The notes: a model not told the origin generated them from the letters alone. DNA of 12,079 nucleotides from Nitrospirota bacterium (GCA_029881175.1 JAOUNC010000036.1:1-12079), one strand, 5' to 3'. Positions 1 to 8,064 are shown, counted from the stretch's first letter. Numbers and translations: made by a program.

Positions 1-832
1 CTGCTCCCGCAAACAATTACTGGATCGTCTTGAGGGTGAAGGTATTGCTGCACAGGAAACGCCGGTGAGTCCAGAGGGAGTCATTCTCGAAAAATGTGGG
101 AATCCTGGCCAGTTATCTGTCATACAAGATGGCTGGTGCTACATTGAGGATGAAGCGGCGCAACTGATTCCCGCACTGCTTGACCCTCAGCCAGGGGAGC
201 GTATTCTGGATGCCTGCGCAGCTCCAGGTGGAAAGACGACGCATATTGCCCAACTGATGCAGAACAAAGGCACGATCATCGCACTAGACCGTCAACCTGA
301 ACGGCTCCTCCGGTTGAAAGCCAATTGCGAGCGGTTAGGCATACACATCGTTCAGACGCTTGTCGGTGATGTGGTGACCGATTGGCCAACAGGCCAATCG
401 GAAATAGCGGATACGCCGTTTTCTGGCTCGCATCTTCTTGCCCAACCCTTTGATCGTATTTTGGTTGATGCCCCCTGTTCAGGGCTTGGCGTCTTGCGAC
501 GACATCCTGAAGGCAAATTATTGAAACAACTCTCGACGATTGAACAATCCCGTATCATCCAGAGACAAATCCTTGATCAGGTCTGTCACCTCTTGAGACC
601 AGGGGGAATCTTGGTCTATAGTGCCTGCTCTATTGAACCGGAGGAGACCACGGAGGTCATCTCCGCGTTTTGCCAGGAACATCCGGATTTTCAGCCAGAA
701 CCCGTCACACCTTGGGTGCCCTCTACCGGGCTTTCGCTCGTGACCGACGATGGGTATTTGTGTACTGTATTTCAGTCGTTTACCATGGATGGATTCTTTG
801 CATGCCGGTTAAAAAGGTCTGACGAACTATGA
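1..832 (+). CDS. rsmB: 16S rRNA m5C methyltransferase RsmB, 5'-truncated by window edge
   Basis: SAM-dependent methyltransferase of the RsmB/NOP2 family, which methylates a cytosine of 16S rRNA (C967 in E. coli numbering). The frame is open from base 2, so the gene starts before the window; the GTG at 65 is internal. The residues before it (CSRKQLLDRLEGEGI, then TPVSPEG) fit the usual linker ahead of the catalytic domain. Visible motifs are the SAM-binding DACAAPGGKT (about 209-238), the acidic LDRQPERL, motif IV DAPCSGLG with its Cys codon at 476-478, and YSACSIEPEE with the second Cys at 626-628. That second Cys is the expected nucleophile; the family usually has TCS where this has ACS. The N-terminal NusB-like RNA-binding domain would lie outside the window. 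The TGA stop overlaps the rpe start (ATGA), so translation is probably coupled. RsmF-like paralogues are possible but fit less well. Confidence 0.9.
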   Translation, partial: CSRKQLLDRLEGEGIAAQETPVSPEGVILEKCGNPGQLSVIQDGWCYIEDEAAQLIPALLDPQPGERILDACAAPGGKTTHIAQLMQNKGTIIALDRQPERLLRLKANCERLGIHIVQTLVGDVVTDWPTGQSEIADTPFSGSHLLAQPFDRILVDAPCSGLGVLRRHPEGKLLKQLSTIEQSRIIQRQILDQVCHLLRPGGILVYSACSIEPEETTEVISAFCQEHPDFQPEPVTPWVPSTGLSLVTDDGYLCTVFQSFTMDGFFACRLKRSDEL

Positions 833-1500
833 CGACACCCTTGATAGCTCCTTCCATTCTTTCTGCTGACTTTGCCCGCCTGGGGGAGGCCGTGCAGCAA
901 GTGGAAGCGGCTGGCGCCGATTGGATTCATGTCGATGTGATGGATGGCCACTTCGTGCCGAATCTCACGGTTGGCCCGCCCATGGTGGAAGCCCTCCGCA
1001 AGGTCACGGCCCTGCCATTAGACGTGCATTTGATGATGACCAACCCCGATGAGTTTATTCCCGCATTTGCAAAGGCCGGAGCCGATATTCTCACTGTGCA
1101 TGTGGAAGCCTGTCCCCATCTTCATCGAACGGTTCAATCAATTAAAGAGCATGGCGTGAAAGCCGGAGTCAGCTTGAATCCTGCTACCTCTGCCACCACG
1201 CTGGAATATATTCTTGGCGATGTGGATTTGGTGTTGGTCATGTCGGTCAATCCCGGATTTGGCGGCCAAACATTCATTAATGCGACCTTGGAAAAAATTC
1301 ACCGGATTCGAATGATGATCACCGCTTCCAACCGTTTGCCCTATCTCGAAGTGGATGGCGGGATTACGGTTCACAATGTGGCGTCAGTTCTGAAAGCCGG
1401 AGCCAACGTCCTAGTGGCAGGTTCGGCCATTTTTGGAAGTACGAACATGTCCGATACGATGCAACACATGCGCACAGCCGGCCAGACGGTCATTGTGTAG
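829..1500 (+). CDS. rpe: Ribulose-phosphate 3-epimerase
   Basis: Interconverts D-ribulose 5-phosphate and D-xylulose 5-phosphate in the pentose phosphate or Calvin pathways; cytosolic (beta/alpha)8 barrel. At 223 residues it has normal family length. The sequence shows SILSADF (residues 9-15), HVDVMDGHFVPN (34-45), the DVHLMM strand, VNPGFGGQ (140-147), VDGG (175-178) and AGSAIF near the C-terminus. The expected metal and acid-base residues H34, D36, H67 and D176 are all present, so the enzyme should be active. The start overlaps the rsmB stop by four bases (ATGA), the normal mark of translational coupling. pheS follows 8 bp downstream. An rsmB-rpe pair is a plausible housekeeping operon; linkage of pheST to it is less usual. 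Confidence 0.96.
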   Translation: MTTPLIAPSILSADFARLGEAVQQVEAAGADWIHVDVMDGHFVPNLTVGPPMVEALRKVTALPLDVHLMMTNPDEFIPAFAKAGADILTVHVEACPHLHRTVQSIKEHGVKAGVSLNPATSATTLEYILGDVDLVLVMSVNPGFGGQTFINATLEKIHRIRMMITASNRLPYLEVDGGITVHNVASVLKAGANVLVAGSAIFGSTNMSDTMQHMRTAGQTVIV

Positions 1501-1508
1501 TAGCCTCC

Positions 1509-3068
1509 ATGAGTTCACCTAACCAGACGGACAGCCTTCATCCCCTCGAAATTCAGGTCCTGCAAGCCCTCGGCACGGCATCGACCGAGGCCCTTAAGGA
1601 GCCCGAACTCGTTCAAGCCACCGCGCTGGCGGCTTCTCAAGTCAGCATGGCTGTGGGCTGGCTGCTCACCAAACAATTGGTACACCTCGTCTCCGAAATT
1701 ACAACCACTTATGTGGCCCTGACCGATGTGGGCATACAATTCCAACAAGCGGAGTCACCTCTCGAATGGATTCTTCATATGCTCCAGGCCTCGTCACAGG
1801 ATGGTCAATCAACAACGGTCAAAGACCTTCAAGCTACAGGCCGGTTTCAACCTACTGAACTGAGTCGGGCCTTCGGTCTGTTAAAAAAAGAAGGGGTGCT
1901 TTCCCTGGGAGCAGGCGGCTCATTACATGCCACCGGGCAGAAGAGCGCCATGGCCGAGACTCTACGACAATTATTGAATGAGATCCACGAAGGATCCAGG
2001 CCCTTACATTCGTTCTCAGCTGACCAGCAAGTCTTGCTTCGCCAATACGCCGTGAAGCGAGGCAATACGCAAGAGCCCTTTCGCATTGATGACCATACCG
2101 AACGCGCCTTCGCCCTGACGCCCGAGGGCCGAAACCTCTTGCCAAATTTACGGGAAGACGCCGGGCAAGAAATTTCTCAATTGACGCCTGAGCTCTTAAA
2201 AGATGGATCGTGGCGAAATCATTCGTTCCGGAAATATTCGATTCATCTCCGGCCACCTCGTTTGGCCGTAGGTCGCCGACATGCGTATCGTGATTTTCTG
2301 GATACGGTCAAAACCAAGCTCACAAGTATGGGCTTTCAAGAAATGCGCGGTGAGTTGGTGGAAACGGAGTTTTGGGATATGGATGCGCTCTTCATGCCTC
2401 AATTCCATCCAGCACGCGCCATTCATGATGTGTACTTTGTGAAAGAACCCAAGCATGCCAAGCGCATTCCTGAGCCTTTCCTCAGCCAGGTGGCCGAAAC
2501 CCATAAAAATGGGGGAGGGACCGGATCGAAAGGGTGGCAATATGCCTATGATCCGGAGCGCGCTAAGCGTTTAGTGCTACGCAGTCAGGGCACCGCCGTT
2601 TCTGCCCGCACCTTGGCCACCAATCCGCCAATTCCCAGTAAGTTTTTTTCCATTGCCAGGTGTTTTCGCTATGACAATGTGGATGCCACCCATGCGACAG
2701 ATTTTTTCCAGGTGGAAGGGATTGTGTTGGGCTCGGATATTAATTTTCGCACCCTATTAGGCTTGCTCAAACTTTTCGCCACCGAGATGGCGCAAGCCAA
2801 AGAAATTCGGTTTCTCCCCGCGTATTTCCCCTTTACCGAACCCTCCGTGGAAATGCACGTGCGCCATCCCAAGCTCGGTTGGATGGAACTGGGAGGAGCC
2901 GGCTTGTTTCGGTCCGAAGTGACAGTGCCACTCGGAGTCACCGTCCCGGTGATTGCATGGGGACTGGGCTTGGATCGAATGGCCATGGTGGCCTTAGGGA
3001 TTCAAGATATTCGGGATTTATTTACCTCAGACCTAGAAGCCGTGCGCAATATGCGCCGCCAATTGTAA
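1509..3068 (+). CDS. pheS: Phenylalanyl-tRNA synthetase alpha subunit, archaeal/eukaryotic type
   Basis: Catalytic subunit of class II PheRS, which charges tRNA-Phe; it should work as an alpha2beta2 tetramer with the product of the next gene. At 519 residues it is much longer than bacterial PheS (about 330-350). Roughly the first 230 residues look like the winged-helix-like extension of archaeal and eukaryotic alpha subunits (for example HPLEIQVLQAL, ELSRAFGLLKKEGVLSL). The catalytic core has motif 1 with FWDMDALFMPQFHPAR (ending near residue 302), motif 2 RCFRYDNVDATHATDFFQVEG (from about residue 384, given here only by its key residues R, R, H and Q), FTEPSVE, and motif 3 GGAGLFRSEV followed by IAWGLGLDRMAM (from residue 462). 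GGAGLFR and the long N-terminus mark the archaeal type. No purine-rich ribosome binding site precedes the ATG, which lies 8 bp after rpe, so expression probably depends on coupling. Confidence 0.95.
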   Translation: MSSPNQTDSLHPLEIQVLQALGTASTEALKEPELVQATALAASQVSMAVGWLLTKQLVHLVSEITTTYVALTDVGIQFQQAESPLEWILHMLQASSQDGQSTTVKDLQATGRFQPTELSRAFGLLKKEGVLSLGAGGSLHATGQKSAMAETLRQLLNEIHEGSRPLHSFSADQQVLLRQYAVKRGNTQEPFRIDDHTERAFALTPEGRNLLPNLREDAGQEISQLTPELLKDGSWRNHSFRKYSIHLRPPRLAVGRRHAYRDFLDTVKTKLTSMGFQEMRGELVETEFWDMDALFMPQFHPARAIHDVYFVKEPKHAKRIPEPFLSQVAETHKNGGGTGSKGWQYAYDPERAKRLVLRSQGTAVSARTLATNPPIPSKFFSIARCFRYDNVDATHATDFFQVEGIVLGSDINFRTLLGLLKLFATEMAQAKEIRFLPAYFPFTEPSVEMHVRHPKLGWMELGGAGLFRSEVTVPLGVTVPVIAWGLGLDRMAMVALGIQDIRDLFTSDLEAVRNMRRQL

Positions 3069-3077
3069 GATCGTCTC

Positions 3078-4772
3078 ATGCCTACGATATCCATTTTCCA
3101 ACAAGACTTTGCTCAACTGCTCGGCCAACCCGCCTCCATCCCCGACATTGAACAATGGCTGCCATGGGTCAAAGGCGAACTCAAGGACGTGAATAGTGAT
3201 ACCGGTGAGGTGCGGGTAGAACTGCAAGACACCAATCGTCCTGACTTGTGGTGCGTGGAAGGGATCGCCAGACAAATTCGTGCGGTTCTGACGGGAAGCC
3301 TGACACCGCACTCATTCTTTTCGACACGTGGCCGTGCGAAACGACGCATTCAGGTCATACCAGGGATGGAACACGTTCGCCCCTATGTGGCAGCCTGCAC
3401 CTCTGTAGGATATCCCATGACCGTCGAAGGCTTGGCGCAATGTATTCAAACACAAGAAAAATTGGCGGAGGCATTTGGGAGACAACGTGAGACCGTTTCC
3501 ATAGGGTTGTATCGCTTATCGTCTATCGCCTTCCCTGTCACCTATGGCCTGGTGAAACCAGATGAAGTGCGGTTTACTCCATTAGGGTTTGAAGAAAAAA
3601 TGACGCCTCAGGAAATTCTGACCGTCCACCCGAAAGGTCTCGAATATGGGAACATCGTCGCTGGCTACGAACGACTGCCCTTGCTCTGGGATACCGACGG
3701 GCAAGTCCTTTCCTTTCCACCCATCATTAATAGTCGTGAGCTCGGTGAAGTGCAAATTGGAGATACGGATCTACTTGTCGAAGTGACAGGTACCGATCTA
3801 TCCATGGTGATTCTGGCGTTGAATATCTTTGCCAGCAACCTGGCTGATCGTGGTGCCACCATTGAACCCATCGACATCGTCTATCCCTATGAAACCGCCA
3901 TGGGCAAAACGGTGAAAACACCGCTTGATATGGGAAACACCCAACGCGTGCTCTTCCACGCCATCGAACAAGCCTTAGGTATGGCATTGGGCGCCGAGGC
4001 GATTCAAACCGCTCTCACATCCTATGGGTATCAGGTGAAAGCCACACGCCAATCTGTAGACGTCAAATTGCCGGCTTTCCGGAATGACCTGATGCATGTG
4101 ATGGACGTGGCTGAAGATGTGGCCATTACACGCGGCTATGATTCCTTTTCCCCTATCATGCCCCAAACATTTACCGTCGGCGCGTTGTCCCAACAGGAGC
4201 AAACCAGCGACCAGCTCAGAGATTTATTAGTGGGCTTTGGATTTCAGGAAATGTTCTCTAACATCCTGGCCTCCCGCCATGAACTGGTGGAGCGTATGCG
4301 CCTGGCAGGCACCGAATACGAATCGCTTGTGGAAGTCGACAATGTTATGTCGCAAACCTATGCCTGCTTGCGGCCTTCCATCCTGCCCTGCCTCCTTCGT
4401 GTGGAAGCGTTATCACCTCGGGTTTTTTATCCGCATCTCTTGTTCGAAGTGGGCGAAGTCGCCAGAGTAGACAAGGAGGCCAACGTCGGCTCTCGAACCG
4501 TGTTAGCCTTGTCTGCCATCAGTGCGCACCCTGGTGCCAATTTTTCTGAAATGCACAGCTATTTGGATCTTCTGATGTACTATATGGTATGGCCCTATGA
4601 CTTGGAACCGGTATCCCATCCATCTTTTTTGGATGGCCGTGTCGGACGGATCTGTTGTCAGGGGCAGGTCATTGGCTATATTGGGGAGTTTCACCCGGAA
4701 GTGTTGGAAAGTTGGCAGATAGATATGCCCACTTCCGGGTTTGAGATTGAAGTTACGACACGAAATACTTAG
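3078..4772 (+). CDS. pheT: Phenylalanyl-tRNA synthetase beta subunit, archaeal/eukaryotic type
   Basis: Second PheRS subunit, carrying the tRNA-binding and editing-related modules. It has 564 residues against about 800 in ordinary bacterial PheT. It starts directly with the archaeal-style MPTISIFQQDFAQLLG, without a preceding bacterial-type region, and shows TNRPDLWCVEGIAR, the B3/B4 region with QEKLAEAFGR, VSIGLYRL, HPKGLEYG and PPIINS, then VTGTD. A B5-like region and a class II-like core (from about residue 370) follow, ending with GYIGEFHPEVLESW. The EMAP/OB-fold insertion (B2) and the ferredoxin-like anticodon-binding C-terminal domain (B8) of bacterial PheT are absent, as expected for the archaeal type. 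The ATG lies 9 bp after the pheS stop with no clear Shine-Dalgarno. The stop TAG overlaps the convergent rplT stop TAA by sharing bases 4770-4771. Confidence 0.94.
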   Translation: MPTISIFQQDFAQLLGQPASIPDIEQWLPWVKGELKDVNSDTGEVRVELQDTNRPDLWCVEGIARQIRAVLTGSLTPHSFFSTRGRAKRRIQVIPGMEHVRPYVAACTSVGYPMTVEGLAQCIQTQEKLAEAFGRQRETVSIGLYRLSSIAFPVTYGLVKPDEVRFTPLGFEEKMTPQEILTVHPKGLEYGNIVAGYERLPLLWDTDGQVLSFPPIINSRELGEVQIGDTDLLVEVTGTDLSMVILALNIFASNLADRGATIEPIDIVYPYETAMGKTVKTPLDMGNTQRVLFHAIEQALGMALGAEAIQTALTSYGYQVKATRQSVDVKLPAFRNDLMHVMDVAEDVAITRGYDSFSPIMPQTFTVGALSQQEQTSDQLRDLLVGFGFQEMFSNILASRHELVERMRLAGTEYESLVEVDNVMSQTYACLRPSILPCLLRVEALSPRVFYPHLLFEVGEVARVDKEANVGSRTVLALSAISAHPGANFSEMHSYLDLLMYYMVWPYDLEPVSHPSFLDGRVGRICCQGQVIGYIGEFHPEVLESWQIDMPTSGFEIEVTTRNT

Positions 4773-5137
4773 GCGGAAACGGGCTGTCCCTCACCCTTGG
4801 TGAGAGTGACGAGATGAGCAAATCCTTGAGCATCATGGATGGCCATTTCGGAAAGCATTTTTCTATTGATCAACACATTGGCTTTCTTCAAGCCATTCAT
4901 AAACTGACTATAGGTGACACCATGCGCACGAACAGCCGCATTAATCCGCGTCACCCAAAGTTGACGAAAATTCCGTTTCCGCTGCTTCCGCCCGGTATAG
5001 GCATACGCTTGTCCTTTATTGACGGACTCTGTCGCAGTTCTGAATAACCGGCTCTTCCCGCCATATTGCCCACTAGCAAGTTTTAATCGTTTTTTTCGAC
5101 GTTGCCGAGTTTGCGGCCCACCTTTTACCCTTGGCAT
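4769..5137 (-). CDS. rplT: 50S ribosomal protein L20
   Basis: Large-subunit protein L20, which binds 23S rRNA early in assembly and in several bacteria also represses its own operon by binding the mRNA. At 122 residues it has normal length, with the basic N-terminal tail MPRVKGG...RRKKRLKLASGQYGGKSRLFRTA and the globular RKQRKRNFRQLWVTRINAA and YSQFMNGLKKANVLINRKMLSEMA segments. A strong ribosome binding site (AAGGAG, + strand 5145-5150) lies 7 bp before the ATG. It is the last gene of the thrS-infC-rpmI-rplT cluster. It ends tail-to-tail with pheT and their stop codons overlap. Confidence 0.98.
   Translation of the reverse strand: MPRVKGGPQTRQRRKKRLKLASGQYGGKSRLFRTATESVNKGQAYAYTGRKQRKRNFRQLWVTRINAAVRAHGVTYSQFMNGLKKANVLINRKMLSEMAIHDAQGFAHLVTLTKGEGQPVSA
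4790..4804. other. Short hairpin in the convergent pheT/rplT end region
   Basis: CTCACC and GGTGAG form a perfect 6-bp stem with a 3-base loop inside the last codons of rplT, 18 bp beyond the pheT stop. No T-run follows on either strand. It is the only obvious structure near the point where the two operons collide, so it could act as a weak or factor-dependent terminator for pheST, but a chance hairpin in coding sequence is equally possible. Confidence 0.2.
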
Positions 5138-5229
5138 GATCCCTCTCCTTTATCTCCAAGCACATTATCCACGAAATTATCCTACTATCCTATCCAGGCA
5201 CATTTTTCCTACGCTCAATATACCTTCCC

Positions 5230-5433
5230 CTATTTATAGGGAAGCAGTCGCGAGAGCGCATATTCATCGACTTTGGCTACCACAGCGGATTTGCCTAACC
5301 GCGCTTTGACGCGTGGAGCTTTGCTCGTCAGAATATGCCGAACTTTGGCTCTACGCCGCATCCATTTTCCTGAGCCTGAACGCTTAAAACGCTTACTGGC
5401 TCCAGAATGATTTTTCAATTTTAACCCTGCCAT
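5230..5433 (-). CDS. rpmI: 50S ribosomal protein L35
   Basis: Small basic large-subunit protein. From the ATG at 5433 it gives 67 residues beginning MAGLKLKNHSGASKRFKRS, matching the family start (M-P-K-x-K-T-H-S-G-A-x-K-R-F). A longer reading would add seven N-terminal residues (MKKRNII) that the family lacks. The AAAGGAA just before 5433 (+ strand 5441-5447) is the ribosome binding site and lies inside that extra stretch, which supports the shorter start. The C-terminus LTSKAPRVKARLGKSAVV...LSRLLPY is typical. It lies between infC (55 bp gap) and rplT (92 bp gap), the standard order. Confidence 0.96.
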   Translation of the reverse strand: MAGLKLKNHSGASKRFKRSGSGKWMRRRAKVRHILTSKAPRVKARLGKSAVVAKVDEYALSRLLPYK

Positions 5434-5488
5434 GATTATGTTCCTTTTTTTCAATCAGTGATGACTTGCTTCTGGCTTTGTCCCTTAC

Positions 5489-6007
5489 TTACTTGGGAGA
5501 GACCACCATATACAAATTCCTGCCCTCCATGCGCGGAGGACTTTCTATATTGCCTGCCCCTTTTAATTCCTCAATAATCTTCTCAATCGCTTTGAAGCCA
5601 AGCTCTCGATTGGCCATTTCACGCCCACGGAACATAATCGTAACTTTGGTCTTATTCCCGTCTTCCAGGAAATCACGGATCTGCCTGATTTTCGTTTCCA
5701 TGTCATGTTTGTCCGTGCGCGGACGAAATTTAACTTCCTTAACTTGAGTCGACTTTTGGTTAAGTCGCATCCGATGTTCTTTTTTACTCTGTTCATACTT
5801 GAATTTCCCATGATCCATAATCCGGCAAACCGGTGGTTCAGCGGTCGGCGCGACTTCTACGAGATCATAGCCTCCCTCTCTGGCTTGCCTGATGGCATCA
5901 GATGTTTTCAGAATCCCAAGTTGTTCACCTTCCGCCCCAATAACTCGGACTTCCGGTACTTTGATGAGATGGTTGATTCGTTGTTTAGGAGTGGCCAATC
6001 GCGTCAT
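5489..6007 (-). CDS. infC: Translation initiation factor IF-3
   Basis: Binds the 30S subunit, monitors start-codon and initiator tRNA choice and prevents premature subunit joining. At 172 residues it has normal length. The N-domain carries INHLIKVPEVRVIGAEGEQLG and DLVEVAPTAEPPVCRIMDHGKFKYEQSKK; the C-domain carries QVKEVKFRPRTDKHDMETKIRQ, KVTIMFRGREM and PPRMEGRNLYMVVSP (given in pieces). The start is an ordinary ATG overlapping the thrS TGA (ATGA), so it is coupled to thrS. E. coli infC instead starts with AUU, which lets IF3 repress its own synthesis; that device is not visible with this start. Confidence 0.97.
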   Translation of the reverse strand: MTRLATPKQRINHLIKVPEVRVIGAEGEQLGILKTSDAIRQAREGGYDLVEVAPTAEPPVCRIMDHGKFKYEQSKKEHRMRLNQKSTQVKEVKFRPRTDKHDMETKIRQIRDFLEDGNKTKVTIMFRGREMANRELGFKAIEKIIEELKGAGNIESPPRMEGRNLYMVVSPK

Positions 6008-7938
6008 CCGAGGAGAAAAGACCCTTGTTTAACCGCTTCGGGCGTTTCATCCCGAATAAGCTGCAGAATATCAGTCATAGACATGGTTCCTAGGTTTTTG
6101 CCATTTCGTTTTCGGACGGACACGGTCTCAGTTTCCGCTTCCCGGTCGCCCACAACTACCATTAAAGGCACCTTGGCCTTCTCTGACTCACGGATTTTAA
6201 GGCCAACCTTCTCATTTCGCAAGTCCAGATCGACCCGACACCCCTTCACTCGAAGATTTTCCCCAACTTTTTTAGCGTAATCTTCATGTTTTTGTGAAAT
6301 TGGCAGGATCACCACCTGGACCGGAGCCAACCACGTCGGGAATGCACCACCGTAATGTTCGAGAAGAATCCCAAAAAATCGTTCAATCGAACCCAGCAAG
6401 GCCCGATGAATCATGATGGGCTGATGGGTTTTCCCGTCTTCCCCGATATAGGATAAGGCGAATCGCTGTGGATTATTGAAATCCACTTGCACAGTAGAAC
6501 ATTGCCATGATCGTCCTAAAGCATCTTGAATTTTGACATCAATCTTCGGCCCATAAAAGACCCCCTCACCGGGATCCTCTTCATAGGCATAGCCCCCTTC
6601 CTTCAATGCCGCCTCCAAAGCCTGAGTAGCTTGATCCCATTGTTCGAGTGAACCAACGGCCTTTTCTGGTCGTGTCGAAAGGTACATCTTAAATTCGGTA
6701 AAACCAAAGGTGCCTAACATAAAGGTCGTAAACTTCAGAACATTGCGGACTTCCTCAGCGAGTTGATTGGGACTACAAAATATATGGGCATCATCCTGGG
6801 TAAAACCTCGAACCCGCATCAAACCGTGGAGCACGCCAGAGCGTTCATAACGATAGACCGTTCCAAGTTCTCCGTAGCGAACCGGCAGATCGCGATAACT
6901 GCGTAAATGAGATTTATACACCATAATATGAAAAGGGCAATTCATGGGCTTGAGCTGATATTCACTCGACTCTACCGGCATGGAGGCGTACATATTTTCC
7001 CGGTAAAAGTCCAAATGCCCACTGGTCTTCCACAGATCCAAGCGTGCGACATGCGGGGAATACACCATTTCATAGTGATGGGCCAGATGTTGAGCGCGCC
7101 AAAAATTTTCCATAATTAGACGAATCTGAGCTCCTTTGGGATGCCATAAAATCAACCCAGGTCCAGTTTCATCTTGAATACTGAACAGGTCGAGTTCCTT
7201 GCCCAATTTTCGATGATCGCGCTTTTTTATTTCTTCAAGGTTATCCAGATGCTTTTGTAGGGCCTCTTCGGAAGGGAAGGACGTGCCATAAATACGCTGC
7301 AGCATGGGATTGCGTTCATCTCCACGCCAGTAAGCTCCAGCACTGGAAAGCAGCTTGAAGGCTTTGATCTGACCTGTAGAAGGCACATGCGGACCCCGGC
7401 ACAGATCGACAAATTCCCCTTGTTGATACAGGGAAATCTGCTCGTCAGGAAGACCTTCCAGAATTTCCACTTTGTACAATTCCCCACGTGCCTGGTAATA
7501 GGCAATGGCCTCAGTCTTAGACATTTCCAGACGCGTCACAGGCAGATTGGATTCAATGATGGCTTTGGCCCGTTGTTCAATTTTTTCGAGATCTTCCGGG
7601 GTAAAGGGACGTTCAAACGCAAAATCGTAGAAAAATCCTTCTTCAATAGCTGGCCCGATGGTCATTTGGGCAGTCGGAAAACATTCTTTCACCGCTTGAG
7701 CCATGATATGCGTACTGGTATGACGATAAATTTCTTTGCCTTCTGACGAGTCAAAGGACAACGGCTCTAATGTCCCATCTTCATTCAAGCTGACCATCAA
7801 ATCTTTTTCTACCCCATTGACCTTGACGGCAAACACGTCCGCTGACCCCAAACCACCAAGCTTGGTTAACGCGTCCTTCGCCGATATGCCCCTGGGAAAA
7901 GCTTGCGGCTCTTGACCAGGAATGGATAGGTTGATCAT
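6004..7938 (-). CDS. thrS: Threonyl-tRNA synthetase
   Basis: Class II synthetase that charges tRNA-Thr with threonine and removes mis-attached serine. At 644 residues it has full bacterial length. It has an N-terminal TGS domain (about 1-62), an editing domain with HxxxH at H73/H77 and C180-R-G-P-H184, a catalytic core with motif 2 (YRYERSGVLHGLMRVRGFT) and motif 3 (GSIERFFGILLEHYGG), and a C-terminal anticodon-binding domain (from about 540). The three catalytic zinc ligands fall at C334, H385 and H511. All catalytic and editing residues are present. The ribosome binding site (GAAGGATC) is rather far from the ATG. It heads the thrS-infC-rpmI-rplT cluster and overlaps infC by ATGA. Confidence 0.98.
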   Translation of the reverse strand: MINLSIPGQEPQAFPRGISAKDALTKLGGLGSADVFAVKVNGVEKDLMVSLNEDGTLEPLSFDSSEGKEIYRHTSTHIMAQAVKECFPTAQMTIGPAIEEGFFYDFAFERPFTPEDLEKIEQRAKAIIESNLPVTRLEMSKTEAIAYYQARGELYKVEILEGLPDEQISLYQQGEFVDLCRGPHVPSTGQIKAFKLLSSAGAYWRGDERNPMLQRIYGTSFPSEEALQKHLDNLEEIKKRDHRKLGKELDLFSIQDETGPGLILWHPKGAQIRLIMENFWRAQHLAHHYEMVYSPHVARLDLWKTSGHLDFYRENMYASMPVESSEYQLKPMNCPFHIMVYKSHLRSYRDLPVRYGELGTVYRYERSGVLHGLMRVRGFTQDDAHIFCSPNQLAEEVRNVLKFTTFMLGTFGFTEFKMYLSTRPEKAVGSLEQWDQATQALEAALKEGGYAYEEDPGEGVFYGPKIDVKIQDALGRSWQCSTVQVDFNNPQRFALSYIGEDGKTHQPIMIHRALLGSIERFFGILLEHYGGAFPTWLAPVQVVILPISQKHEDYAKKVGENLRVKGCRVDLDLRNEKVGLKIRESEKAKVPLMVVVGDREAETETVSVRKRNGKNLGTMSMTDILQLIRDETPEAVKQGSFLLG

Positions 7939-7977
7939 GCTCTATGATCCTTCAGGATTATTCTGTTTATTGGAGCC

Positions 7978-8002
7978 AAAAGCCAGATATATTGGGCTTT
8001 TT
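7978..8002. terminator. A/T-flanked hairpin in the thrS leader, terminator-like on both strands
   Basis: AAAAGCC (7978-7984) pairs with GGCTTTT (7995-8001) around a 10-base loop, giving a stem with runs of A and T at its two ends. On either strand this resembles an intrinsic terminator. It lies 40 bp before the thrS ATG and after tRNA-Val, so it may end read-through from the tRNA or act as an attenuator in the thrS leader. No T-box sequence or threonine-rich leader peptide was seen. Confidence 0.35.
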
Positions 8003-8020
8003 CTTGCCTTCTCGACGCAA

Positions 8021-8064
8021 TAAAAGGCACCTCTCCCTCTCTAAGCAGGAAGCCGGATGCCTTT
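8021..8064 (-). terminator. Candidate intrinsic terminator of tRNA-Val
   Basis: Read on the - strand, AAAGGCA and TGCCTTTT form a 7-bp outer stem followed by a short T-run (TTTTATT). Inside it CTTCC can pair with GGGAG. The structure starts 17 bases after the encoded CCA end of tRNA-Val, the expected place for a tRNA terminator. The long, partly paired interior makes it imperfect. Confidence 0.4.

Noticed and set aside
65..832. rsmB starting at the GTG at 65
   Set aside because: The frame is open to the window edge and the preceding residues fit RsmB; the GTG is internal.
5230..5454. A 74-residue form of L35 starting at 5454
   Set aside because: The extra MKKRNII is absent from the family and overlaps the ribosome binding site for the ATG at 5433.
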